The notes below the pieces were generated by a model, which saw only the letters and a list, made by a program, of their open reading frames with translations, was not told where the DNA came from and made no database searches. From Oscillospiraceae bacterium (GTDB taxonomy: Bacteria; Bacillota; Clostridia; Oscillospirales; Acutalibacteraceae), in contig SVOC01000003.1 in NCBI GenBank assembly GCA_015066625.1, positions 62,001-126,000 on the forward strand: a stretch of DNA of 64,000 bases, written 5' to 3'. How positions within the stretch are numbered: position 1 is the stretch's first letter; every line of letters starts with the position of its first letter. Positions 50,273-58,802 of the stretch are shown one piece after another. The position numbers and the translations under genes are program-made.

Positions 50273-51526
50273 ATGAAAACCGCACTTGAATACAGCAGCA
50301 AATTTGACATCAAAAAGCTTTCACGCTATGCAATGAAGGGGATTACCCGAATCTGCAACGAAATCGGTCCCCGTAAGCCCGGCTCACCCGAGGAGCTGAA
50401 GGCTCAGGAGCTTATGGCGAAAGAGCTTGCAAAATCCTGCGACGAAGTGAATATTGAAGAATTCAAGGTTCACCGTCAGGCATTTATGGGCTTTATTCCT
50501 TTTACCGTAGCCTGTGCAGTGGCAAGCGTATTTACATATGCATTCGCAAGCCCGATTATTTCGCTTATCCTTGTAATTCTCGGATTCATTCCTCTGCTGC
50601 TTGAATTTGTTATGTATAAGCAGTTTATCGACCCTCTGTTTATTGCTCACCCCAGCCACAATGTTATTGCAAAAAGAGCACCAAAGGGCGAAATAAAGAA
50701 GCGTTTTATAATCGTAGGCCACGCAGACAGCCAGTTTGAATGGACTCTTAACTATCTTCTCGGCGGCGTAGGTATGAAGCTTGTGCTTATCCCTGCGGTT
50801 GTAGGTCTTGTAGCAGACCTTATCATTGCGATTATCGGCATTATTTTTGCAGGCAAGGTTGGCGCACTTGAAGCGGTTGAGCCCCGCTGGCTTATGATTC
50901 TGGGCTTTGTTGTGGGCTGTGTATTTATTCCCTTCCAGCTCGGCTTCCTTTTCTTCCAGAGCTATACAAAGAGCGTGCCCGGTGCAAACGATAACCTGAC
51001 GGGCTGTTATGTAGGTATGGCTGTTGCAAAGGCTATGGCTGAAACAGATACAAGATTTGAAAATACAGAGCTTGTTGTTATCTGCTCAGGCTCTGAAGAA
51101 GCAGGTCTCAGAGGTGCAAAGGCATATGCAAAGGCACACGAGGATGAGCTTAAAGCTGTTGAAACCTGCGTTATCGGCTGCGATACCTTCCGTGACCTTG
51201 AAACAATGGCGGTTTATGACCGTGACCTGAGCGGCACAATCAAGCATCACTGGGGTGCAAAGCACCTTGTTCAGAATGCAGGCAAGAATTGCGGCTACGA
51301 CCTTAAATTCGAATCAATTTATATCGGTGCCTGCGATGCAGCCGCGTTCACTCAGAGAGGTATTCCCGCAACGGGCTTTGCCGCAATGGACCCCACACCT
51401 CCCCGTTATTATCACACAAGACTTGACGATGTTGATATGCTCCGTGAGGATGCAATTGCTGCAGGTATTGAAGTTATGATTGAAGCGGCTTGTATGTACG
51501 ATAAGGAAGGTCTTCCCACAGAATAA
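50273..51526 (+). CDS. Membrane-embedded M28-family metallopeptidase
   Basis: The 417-residue protein has M28 zinc-ligand motifs: VGHADSQFE (H150), GANDNLTG (D240), GSEEAGLRG (E275/E276), IGCDT (D304) and YYHTRLDD (H381). Two hydrophobic blocks interrupt the fold: residues about 72-115 before the first histidine and about 165-230 between H150 and D240. The active site would therefore be held at the membrane. The substrate is unknown; M28 enzymes are mostly aminopeptidases. GGAGG lies before the ATG. The GH38 gene follows after 26 bases, so the two are probably cotranscribed. Confidence 0.82.
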   Translation: MKTALEYSSKFDIKKLSRYAMKGITRICNEIGPRKPGSPEELKAQELMAKELAKSCDEVNIEEFKVHRQAFMGFIPFTVACAVASVFTYAFASPIISLILVILGFIPLLLEFVMYKQFIDPLFIAHPSHNVIAKRAPKGEIKKRFIIVGHADSQFEWTLNYLLGGVGMKLVLIPAVVGLVADLIIAIIGIIFAGKVGALEAVEPRWLMILGFVVGCVFIPFQLGFLFFQSYTKSVPGANDNLTGCYVGMAVAKAMAETDTRFENTELVVICSGSEEAGLRGAKAYAKAHEDELKAVETCVIGCDTFRDLETMAVYDRDLSGTIKHHWGAKHLVQNAGKNCGYDLKFESIYIGACDAAAFTQRGIPATGFAAMDPTPPRYYHTRLDDVDMLREDAIAAGIEVMIEAACMYDKEGLPTE

Positions 51527-51552
51527 AATTTCAATTTGAAAGAGGTGTTGTT

Positions 51553-54500
51553 ATGCACACAATAAAACCCGGCGTGCTCAAAGATATGCACAAACAGCTC
51601 CGCAAGTATTCAATCCTTGCAAAACAGGATATTTCTGTATGGGAATATACAAGAGGTATGTTTCTTGGTGACAGCTATGAGATGGAGGATTTCAATGGCG
51701 AAATCAGAAGCGGCGAAAGATGGTATGCCGCATACGATTCGGCACATTTCTTCAAGGCAAGCGTAACCGTGCCCGAAATAATGGACGGCAAAGAAATCCG
51801 TGCAAAGCTTCAGGTGGGCGGCGAGTCACTGGTAAAGCTTAACGGCAAATATATTTCAGGTGCAACAACAAGGGATACCATCCCCGACAGAACCGAAGTT
51901 ACTCTCGGCGTACATAAGGCAGGGGAGATTCTGACTTTTGAAATTGAAGCAACCTGCGACTCAATGTCTTTTTGCGATGCGGCTATGGACGGCGCAAAAT
52001 ATCAGGAATGTCAGCTGGGCGATACATATATTTTTGTTGCCGATGAAGATTGCGAAGGCTATTTTGTTGATATTATGGTAGGCTTTGAGGCCCTTGAATT
52101 CATCAAGGATGAGCACATCAAGGCAAAGGTTTATGCCGCCATTGACGACAGCCTTCACATTGTTGATTATGATTTTGACGAGCCTCAGGTAAGAAAATCA
52201 ATTGCCGAGGCAAGAAAATATTATCTTTCAAAAATTGCCGCCATCGATTGGTCGGCACAGAGCAAGATTATTCTTACGGGTCACAGCCATATTGACGTTG
52301 CGTGGCTGTGGAGAATTCAGGAGAGCATCCGCAAGAGCGCAAGAACATTTATGAATGTTACATCGCTTATGGATGTTTACCCCGATATGACCTTCGGTCA
52401 GAGTCAGGCTGTGCTTTATCAGATGATGAAGGACCATTACCCCGAAATCTATGAAAAGATTAAGGAGAAGGTTGCAAATAATCAGTGGGATATCTGCGGC
52501 AATGTATGGGTTGAAGCGGATACAAACCTTGCTTCGGGCGAGGCACTTATCCGTCAGGTGCTTTACGGCACGGAATTCTTCAAAAAAGAATTCGGTAAGG
52601 TATCAAAAACCTACTGGCTGCCCGACTGCTTCGGCTTTACCTGGGCGCTTCCTCAGATTATCAAGGGCTGCGGAATGGAGAATTTCATTACCTCAAAGCT
52701 CAGCTATAACGATACAAACAAGTTCCCCTACAGTATGTTTATGTGGCAGGGTAACAACGGCGACAGAGTCAATGCTCACCTTCTCAGACCTGCCTACAAC
52801 TGCACCTATAACATCTGGGAGCTTATGACCTTCGATAACGAGTGCAACAACAAGAGCGAGCTTAACGTTTCAATGGGTATGTACGGCTACGGTGACGGCG
52901 GCGGCGGCCCCACAAGAGAAATGATGGAAAGAGGCAAACGCCTTCGCAACTTCCCCGGTCTGCCCAAAACCGAAATCGGCCACGTTGACGAATTCTTTGA
53001 GCATTATCACGGCATCGAGGATGAGCTTCCCGTATGGAACGGCGAAATGTTCTATGAAAACCACAGAGGTACATTCACAAGCCAGGCATTTGTAAAGAAG
53101 AATAACAGAAAGGGCGAGTATCTTTTCACAAGAGGCGAAATGCTCAGCGTATTTGCCGAAAAGCTTCTGGGCAAGGAATATCCCAAGGAAGAAATCGAAA
53201 AGGGCTGGAGAATTCTTATGACCAACCAGTTCCACGATATTCTTCCCGGCTCATCAATCCACGAGGTATTTGAGGATTGCCGCAGGGATTACGCCGTAAT
53301 GAATAAAATCGGCGAGGATATCTATAACGGAGCACTGAAAGCTCTTTCGGGTGCTGTTACTGCGGATAAAAACAGTATTACCGTATGGAATCTGACCAAC
53401 GCAAGAAGCTATGAGCCCGTTGAGGTTGAGGGCGTGCCCGAAGGAATGTATGTTGCAACCGCAGACGGCTTCTCGCTTCCCTGCGCATACATAAACGGCA
53501 AATTCGTGTTTATTCCCGAATATATTGAGCCTATGAGCTGCAAAACCTATGTGCTCAAAGAGGGCGAATGCATTTACGCCCCCGTTGATGCAGGCGATAA
53601 TTGGCTTGAAAATACAAACCTCCGCATTGAGATTGACGAAAGCGGCGCAATCACAAGCATTTACGATAAAATCAATAGCCGTGAAAGCCTTGACGGCAGA
53701 GGTAATATTCTCACAATCAGCCTTGATAAGTGCATTCACGAAACCGCATGGAATCTTGAACTCAACTACTATAAGAAGATGTGGGAGCTTAAAGCCGATA
53801 GCGTTAAGCTTGTTGAAAGCAACGCAGTCAGAGCTGTTATCAGAGCAACATATAAGTTCAATAAATCCGCAATTACTCAGGATATGATTCTTTATTCAAA
53901 CGGTGAAAGTGTTGTATTTGATACCACCGTTGACTGGCACGAAAGCGATAAGGTGCTGAAGGCAGGCTTTGATGTTTCTGTTATCGATACCGATGCTACC
54001 TACGATATCGCTCACGGCGCTATCAAGAGACCTACCCACTGGAACACCAGCTTTGACCTTACCCGTTTCGAGGTTGCGGCTCACAAATGGGCTGACCTTT
54101 CGGAAGGCGGCTACGGCTGCAGTATCATCAACGATTGCAAGTACGGCTACGATATCCACAACAGTCATATGAGAATAACCCTTATGCGTGCACCCACTTG
54201 CCCCGACAGAACGGGTGACCACGGCATAAACACCTTCAAATATGCCTTCCATCCCCATCAGGACGACTGGAGATTTGATACCGTTCAGCAGGCAATCACA
54301 TTCAATGTGCCTCCCGTTGCGGTTTACAATGCAGAGGCAACCGAGGGTACTCTCGGCGGCGAAATCCGCTTTGTTACCTGGCTTGAGAATAACCTTGTCG
54401 TTGACGCAATCAAGAAGGCTCAGGACGGCAGAGGATACATCATCCGTGTTGTTGAGGAGGAGCAGAAGCGCGGCGAATGTATGATGAAGCTGAATTTCGC

Positions 54501-54621
54501 ATTTGATAAGGTTTATGAATGCAATATGATTGAAGAAGATATTGCCGAAATTCCCGTTAATGATAACGGCTTCTCATTCAGCATCAAACCCTTCCAGGTA
54601 AAAACATTCAGAGTAATATAA
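51553..54621 (+). CDS. Alpha-mannosidase, glycoside hydrolase family 38
   Basis: The 1022-residue protein has the GH38 zinc site HSHIDVAWLW (H246 and D248), the catalytic nucleophile D358 in YWLPDCFGF and a long C-terminal beta-rich region. The N-terminal 230 residues are the beta-sandwich seen in bacterial GH38 enzymes. No signal peptide, so it acts inside the cell on imported mannosides or N-glycan fragments. GAAAGAGGTG precedes the ATG. It ends at a strong terminator. Confidence 0.95.
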   Translation: MHTIKPGVLKDMHKQLRKYSILAKQDISVWEYTRGMFLGDSYEMEDFNGEIRSGERWYAAYDSAHFFKASVTVPEIMDGKEIRAKLQVGGESLVKLNGKYISGATTRDTIPDRTEVTLGVHKAGEILTFEIEATCDSMSFCDAAMDGAKYQECQLGDTYIFVADEDCEGYFVDIMVGFEALEFIKDEHIKAKVYAAIDDSLHIVDYDFDEPQVRKSIAEARKYYLSKIAAIDWSAQSKIILTGHSHIDVAWLWRIQESIRKSARTFMNVTSLMDVYPDMTFGQSQAVLYQMMKDHYPEIYEKIKEKVANNQWDICGNVWVEADTNLASGEALIRQVLYGTEFFKKEFGKVSKTYWLPDCFGFTWALPQIIKGCGMENFITSKLSYNDTNKFPYSMFMWQGNNGDRVNAHLLRPAYNCTYNIWELMTFDNECNNKSELNVSMGMYGYGDGGGGPTREMMERGKRLRNFPGLPKTEIGHVDEFFEHYHGIEDELPVWNGEMFYENHRGTFTSQAFVKKNNRKGEYLFTRGEMLSVFAEKLLGKEYPKEEIEKGWRILMTNQFHDILPGSSIHEVFEDCRRDYAVMNKIGEDIYNGALKALSGAVTADKNSITVWNLTNARSYEPVEVEGVPEGMYVATADGFSLPCAYINGKFVFIPEYIEPMSCKTYVLKEGECIYAPVDAGDNWLENTNLRIEIDESGAITSIYDKINSRESLDGRGNILTISLDKCIHETAWNLELNYYKKMWELKADSVKLVESNAVRAVIRATYKFNKSAITQDMILYSNGESVVFDTTVDWHESDKVLKAGFDVSVIDTDATYDIAHGAIKRPTHWNTSFDLTRFEVAAHKWADLSEGGYGCSIINDCKYGYDIHNSHMRITLMRAPTCPDRTGDHGINTFKYAFHPHQDDWRFDTVQQAITFNVPPVAVYNAEATEGTLGGEIRFVTWLENNLVVDAIKKAQDGRGYIIRVVEEEQKRGECMMKLNFAFDKVYECNMIEEDIAEIPVNDNGFSFSIKPFQVKTFRVI

Positions 54622-54626
54622 AACAA

Positions 54627-54661
54627 AAGCCCTCCGGAATAAATTTCCGGAGGGAATTTTT
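54627..54661 (+). terminator. Terminator of the GH38 gene
   Basis: Ten-base stem CCCTCCGGAA / TTCCGGAGGG with a TAAAT loop, then AATTTTT. It overlaps the end of the convergent gene by one base. Confidence 0.88.
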
Positions 54662-55149
54662 CATCTCATCTTAACCAAATCCATTGATTCTTTGCCGCTG
54701 AGATGCTCGATATCCATAACGATTATTGATACCGCTTTGAATCTTACGTCAATCTTTGCATCAACGTCGGTCTGTGATGCCAGAGGGGCGTATTTTTTTG
54801 TTATGATGTCCATTATATGCCATTTTTCTTTGTCGTCCTCAATGATTCTTGCCTTGCCGAAGGCAACTACACTTCTGAAATCACCTGAAAATTTTTCAGG
54901 CTGAGGCTCGTCAACCGTCACAACGCAGAATGAAACCTTGGGGTCTGACCTGATTGCATCAATCTTATGTCCGCTTTTTGCGGAATGGAAATAAATCTTT
55001 CCGTCTTTGTAAAAATAGCTCATAGGCACGGTGTAGGGATAGCCGTCATCCCCCGAAACCGCAAGAATACCCGAGCTTGATTCGCTGAGTATTTTTTCGC
55101 ATTCTTCCTTTGAAAGTGCCTGCTTGAAGCGTCTCATATCTCTGAACAT
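54661..55149 (-). CDS. Pyridoxamine 5'-phosphate oxidase-like flavoprotein (NimA family)
   Basis: The 162-residue split-barrel protein shows GILAVSGDDGYPYTVPMSYFY and IYFHSAKSGHKIDAIRSDPKVSFCVV, the features of NimA-like FMN- or heme-binding proteins. Some relatives inactivate 5-nitroimidazoles by reduction, but most have unknown roles, so no drug resistance is claimed. AAGGTGAT precedes the ATG. It follows the FAD oxidoreductase by nine bases, a probable operon. Confidence 0.85.
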   Translation of the reverse strand: MFRDMRRFKQALSKEECEKILSESSSGILAVSGDDGYPYTVPMSYFYKDGKIYFHSAKSGHKIDAIRSDPKVSFCVVTVDEPQPEKFSGDFRSVVAFGKARIIEDDKEKWHIMDIITKKYAPLASQTDVDAKIDVRFKAVSIIVMDIEHLSGKESMDLVKMR

Positions 55150-55158
55150 AATATCACC

Positions 55159-56478
55159 TTATTTGAAAGAAAATTCATAAACCTTTGCCCAATTCTGAAC
55201 CCTGCGCTGATTCCACTTCTTGGGCATCATTGAGCATACTGCGGCAACCTTACCCATTCCCACACCGCAGGCAATAATCTTTTTGAGAAGCTCGGTATCG
55301 CTGCAAACCTGTTTTGCCTTGTTTATAAGGTCTTTGGGGTCAACCTTAAGGTTACCGATACCCGTGAAATCCGCACCTATTGTAATTAGGTCATCGGTGA
55401 GAATTTCTTTTTCAAAAAGGTAATCCACATCGTCGGGCGTAAGCTTCAAAAGAAGGAGCTTTGCCTGGGCGAGGGGAGCAAGGTTTGCGCCCAGCACCTT
55501 ATAGTAGTTTACCTGATAATTCCACAGAGATTCTGCACTGAATGAGTCCGATTTATCCTTGATAACCGTGTTTGCAAGCACCTTGGCAGCTTTCAGGCTG
55601 TTGGCAATGCCCGAGCCGATAACGGGTACGGTCATAAACGCACTGTCACCGATAGCGGCATAGCCGTCGGCAACCATAATTGAAAGGGGCTGGCGTACGG
55701 GAATTTCAACAAACTGACCGCCGCGGAGAATTTTTGTGCCCAGACGGGGATTTTCGGTGCGGAGGAAATCTGCAAATTTTTCAGCGTGTTCGATATCAAA
55801 ATCTTCAAATCTGCCCATAAGAAGGTCTGTGTGGTCCTCTTCAGAGGCAACCCAGTTAATGCCCAGTTCACCGCCCTTGAAAAGCATTACCTTGAACTTG
55901 GCTTCAACCTCAACATCCTCGGCAACATTGAAAAATGCACGGTAAATAGTGATTCTTTCGTTGCGTGCAACATCCTTTTCAATGCCGAAGCTTTCGGGCA
56001 GGTTGCGTCTTACGGGGGAATTCATACCGCAGGCATCAATGATAAGGTCGCCGTAAACATCGCCCTTTTCCGTTTTTATGCCCACAACTCTGTTGCCCAG
56101 CACAATGGGACCTTCAACCTCGCAGTTATATACGATTTTTACGCCGTATCTGAGAGCGTTGTTGATAAGATGCTCATAAATATCCCTGCGCTCCATCTTG
56201 ATTTCAAGCTGGTCCTCGGGTACGTGCTGATGGAGTGCCTTTTCGCTTGTGGGGCCGAAGAAGGTCATATCCTGCTTGTATTCATATTTATCATCATCGG
56301 GCATATCAATTTCGGCATATTTCAGCGCATCGGGTGCAAAAATATCCGTCCAGTCATAGCCCAGAGTGCCTTTCTTTTTCTTTTCGTAAACGGTTACGTC
56401 GTAGCCTGCCTTTGCGAGAAGTGCGGCTGCGGCAATACCTCCGTGACCCAGACCTGCAACAACAATATTCTTACCCAT
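55159..56478 (-). CDS. FAD-dependent oxidoreductase, geranylgeranyl reductase-like
   Basis: The 439-residue protein has the FAD-binding GLGHGGIAAAALLAKAG at the N-terminus, GDLIIDACGMNSPVRR, and the second FAD motif VADGYAAIGDSAFMTVPVIGSG near residue 280. This layout fits the geranylgeranyl reductase/PHBH-type monooxygenase group. The C-terminal 130 residues are helical. Substrate unknown; lipids or quinones are candidates. It heads a two-gene unit with the NimA-like protein. Confidence 0.8.
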   Translation of the reverse strand: MGKNIVVAGLGHGGIAAAALLAKAGYDVTVYEKKKKGTLGYDWTDIFAPDALKYAEIDMPDDDKYEYKQDMTFFGPTSEKALHQHVPEDQLEIKMERRDIYEHLINNALRYGVKIVYNCEVEGPIVLGNRVVGIKTEKGDVYGDLIIDACGMNSPVRRNLPESFGIEKDVARNERITIYRAFFNVAEDVEVEAKFKVMLFKGGELGINWVASEEDHTDLLMGRFEDFDIEHAEKFADFLRTENPRLGTKILRGGQFVEIPVRQPLSIMVADGYAAIGDSAFMTVPVIGSGIANSLKAAKVLANTVIKDKSDSFSAESLWNYQVNYYKVLGANLAPLAQAKLLLLKLTPDDVDYLFEKEILTDDLITIGADFTGIGNLKVDPKDLINKAKQVCSDTELLKKIIACGVGMGKVAAVCSMMPKKWNQRRVQNWAKVYEFSFK

Positions 56479-56540
56479 AATGCCCTCCGAATAAGTTCAT
56501 ATTTGTAACAAGTATACCATACAGGGCGTATAATATCAAT

Positions 56541-56578
56541 AAAAAAAGCCGCACTGTTACAAATGTAACGGCACGGCG
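56541..56578 (-). terminator. Minus-strand terminator-like hairpin, displaced from its gene
   Basis: On the minus strand GCCGTGCCGTTACA pairs with TGTAACAGTGCGGC (one mismatch, two G-T pairs) and is followed by TTTTTTT. The nearest upstream gene is DUF1846, whose stop is about 370 bases away across a repeat array. Confidence 0.6.
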
Positions 56579-56586
56579 GGAATACT

Positions 56587-56950
56587 GAGTGAACAGTGAA
56601 TAATGAATAGTTAAGGAAGGGCGTTGCCCTTACCCATTCGTTAAGTGAACAGTGAATAATGAATAGTGAATAGTTATGGAAGGGCTTCGCCCTTACCCGT
56701 TTATATAATCGGTCATAGGCGGAGCCTATCCAAAACTTTTCACTCTTCACTTTTAACTTTTCACTTTAAAACGGTCATAGGCGGAGCCTATCCGAAACTT
56801 TTCACTCTTCACTCTTAACTTTTCACTTTAAAACGGTCATAGGCGGAGCCTATCCGAAACTTTTCACTCTTCACTCTTAACTTTTCACTTTAAAACGGTC
56901 ATAGGCGGAGCCTATCCGAAACTTTTCACTCTGCACTTTGAACTTTGCCC
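56587..56950 (+). repeat. AGTGAA-family repeat array with four tandem B cores
   Basis: Forward orientation: an A half-unit (loop GTT), a full A+B unit, then three further B half-units. GGTCAT of core B recurs at 56711, 56773, 56835 and 56897, an exact 62-base period. The last arm switches to CTGCACTTTGAACTTTGC and ends on the stop of the minus-strand DUF1846 gene. With the hairpin at 56541 it accounts for the 472-base gap. Confidence 0.93.
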
Positions 56951-58438
56951 TTATTTGTGGTAAAGCTTCTTCGTCTGATATCTGGGCTCGCAGGTAAGAT
57001 TCATACCGATTTTTCTGTATACATCGGAGTCGACCTGAGAAAGGATAACAGTTGAATGAGCCTCGCAGTCCTTGAGCTTTTCAATGGCGTCAAGTGCCTG
57101 CTTTGCAAGGGGATTTGTGTTGGCACTCATTGAAAGGGCAATGAGTGTTTCATCGGAGTGAAGTCGGGGATTGTGACCCTTGAGGATGCCCGTTTTCAGC
57201 TCCTGAATGGGTTCAATGATTGAGGGGGCAATCATAAGCAATTCCTCGGGCAGACCTGCTATTGCCTTTGCGGCGTTAAGCAGTGCGGCACTGGATGCAC
57301 CGAGAAGATTTGAGGTTTTACCCGTAACGATTCTTCCGTCGGGCAGCTCGATTGCAACCGCAGGCTGACCCTCGGTTTCCTCGCTCTTTTCGAGTGCTGC
57401 TCTGATAACCTTGCGGTCCTCAATCACAACGCCTGCCTGATTCATAAGGCTGACAATTTTATCAACAGCCTCCTGCTTGCCTCTGCCCATACGCAAATCG
57501 CACATTGCCGCAAAATAACGGCGCACGATTTCCTGCTTTGAAGCCTCGATAACCGCCTTGTCGTCGCAGATGGCATAGCCTGCCATATTTACACCCATAT
57601 CCGTAGGTGACTTATAGGGGCTGATGCCTTCAATCTTCTCAAAAATAGCATTGAGAACGGGGAATACTTCAACATCTCTGTTGTAGTTAACCGTTGTTTT
57701 GCCGTAGGCTTCAAGATGGTAGGGGTCAATCATATTGACATCATTAAGGTCTGCGGTTGCGGCTTCATAAGCAAGGTTTACGGGGTGCTTCAGGGGAAGA
57801 TTCCATACGGGGAAGGTTTCGAACTTTGCATAGCCTGCTTTTACACCGCGCTGATTTTCGTGATAAAGCTGTGAAAGGCAGGTGCTCATTTTGCCGCTTC
57901 CGGGGCCGGGTGCGGTAATAACCACAAGAGGTCTTGATGTTTCGATATATTCGTTTTTGCCGAAGCCTGCCTCACTTACAATGTGTGATACATTATAGGG
58001 GTAGCCTTCGATTGTGTAATGAGTGAAAACCCTGATGCCAAGCTGTTCAAGCTTTGCCTTGAATGCAATGCAGGCGGGCTGACCCTTGAACTGGGAGAGC
58101 ACAACACTGCCCACATAAAGGCCTGAGCCTCTGTAAGCATCAATAAGGCGGAGCACATCCGCATCGTAGGTTATGCCGAGGTCGCGGCGGATTTTGTTGT
58201 TTTCGATATCCGCAGAGCTTATGACAATGACAACCTCAACCTTATCTGCAAGGCTTTTAAGCATCTGCAGCTTACTGTCGGGAGCAAAACCGGGCAGAAC
58301 CCTTGAAGCGTGAAAATCATCAAAAAGCTTGCCGCCGAATTCAAGATAAAGCTTGCCGCCGAATTCGTTAATGCGCTTGCGTATTTCCTCCGACTGACGG
58401 CTGATATACAGAGCGTTGTCAAATCCTTTTACTTTCAA
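56951..58438 (-). CDS. DUF1846 family protein
   Basis: The 495-residue soluble protein matches DUF1846 across its length: LYLEFGGKLFDDFHASRVLPGF, the P-loop-like segment VITAPGPGSGKMSTCLSQLYHE near residue 175, and the C-terminal LSMSANTNPLAKQALDAIEKLKDC. Members are large and conserved in Firmicutes, with an ATP-binding look but no settled function. EFGGKL occurs twice in a row near residue 25. The start is TTG after AAAGGGGTG. The gene is a single transcription unit. Confidence 0.88.
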   Translation of the reverse strand: MKVKGFDNALYISRQSEEIRKRINEFGGKLYLEFGGKLFDDFHASRVLPGFAPDSKLQMLKSLADKVEVVIVISSADIENNKIRRDLGITYDADVLRLIDAYRGSGLYVGSVVLSQFKGQPACIAFKAKLEQLGIRVFTHYTIEGYPYNVSHIVSEAGFGKNEYIETSRPLVVITAPGPGSGKMSTCLSQLYHENQRGVKAGYAKFETFPVWNLPLKHPVNLAYEAATADLNDVNMIDPYHLEAYGKTTVNYNRDVEVFPVLNAIFEKIEGISPYKSPTDMGVNMAGYAICDDKAVIEASKQEIVRRYFAAMCDLRMGRGKQEAVDKIVSLMNQAGVVIEDRKVIRAALEKSEETEGQPAVAIELPDGRIVTGKTSNLLGASSAALLNAAKAIAGLPEELLMIAPSIIEPIQELKTGILKGHNPRLHSDETLIALSMSANTNPLAKQALDAIEKLKDCEAHSTVILSQVDSDVYRKIGMNLTCEPRYQTKKLYHK

Positions 58439-58802
58439 CTCAATTACACCCCTTTACCCTTACACGGGCAATCTGAACAAATAACTATATTATTATATAA
58501 CACAGTTTGCGCCAAATCAAGTGGAAAACTTAAATAATTCCTGCAAAAATCCTTCATTTTACAAATAATATGCGGAATTATGAAAGATTTATTGTTAAAT
58601 GCTGCAAATTTCAGCCTTTTGGTTTGCGATATTCAACATTTTTCACAAAATTATGAAAGTTATATATTTTTTGTTGCATTTTTTTCTTTATTGGTATAAA
58701 ATATACCATTATCAGCGTATTAAAGCGTTAAATAAACGGAAAATTCCGTATTTTATACGGGCTGCCGACCAATCCCCGACAGCTTGATAAGGAGTGTCAA
58801 TT
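58439..58802. promoter_or_regulatory. Divergent intergenic region with gdhA promoter and palindrome
   Basis: This 364-base AT-rich gap lies between DUF1846 and gdhA. It holds a probable gdhA promoter, TTGTTG (58671-58676), 18 bases, TATAAA (58695-58700). The -10 lies inside the palindrome TGGTATA-AAA-TATACCA (58692-58708). A further small hairpin, CCGTAT-TTT-ATACGG, is at 58746-58760. No gene was seen in it. Confidence 0.55.

Noticed and set aside
55786-56508. Plus-strand frame of 240 codons
   Set aside because: Antisense shadow of the FAD oxidoreductase gene; no start signal or recognisable domain.
56587-56950. CRISPR array (62-base period)
   Set aside because: The whole 62-base unit is repeated with no unique spacers, and no cas gene is near. 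It is a tandem of a hairpin repeat.
58360-58420. Duplicated EFGGKL in the DUF1846 protein as a sign of frameshift or assembly error
   Set aside because: The reading frame is intact on both sides and the second copy is the normal family motif; a short in-frame duplication explains it.
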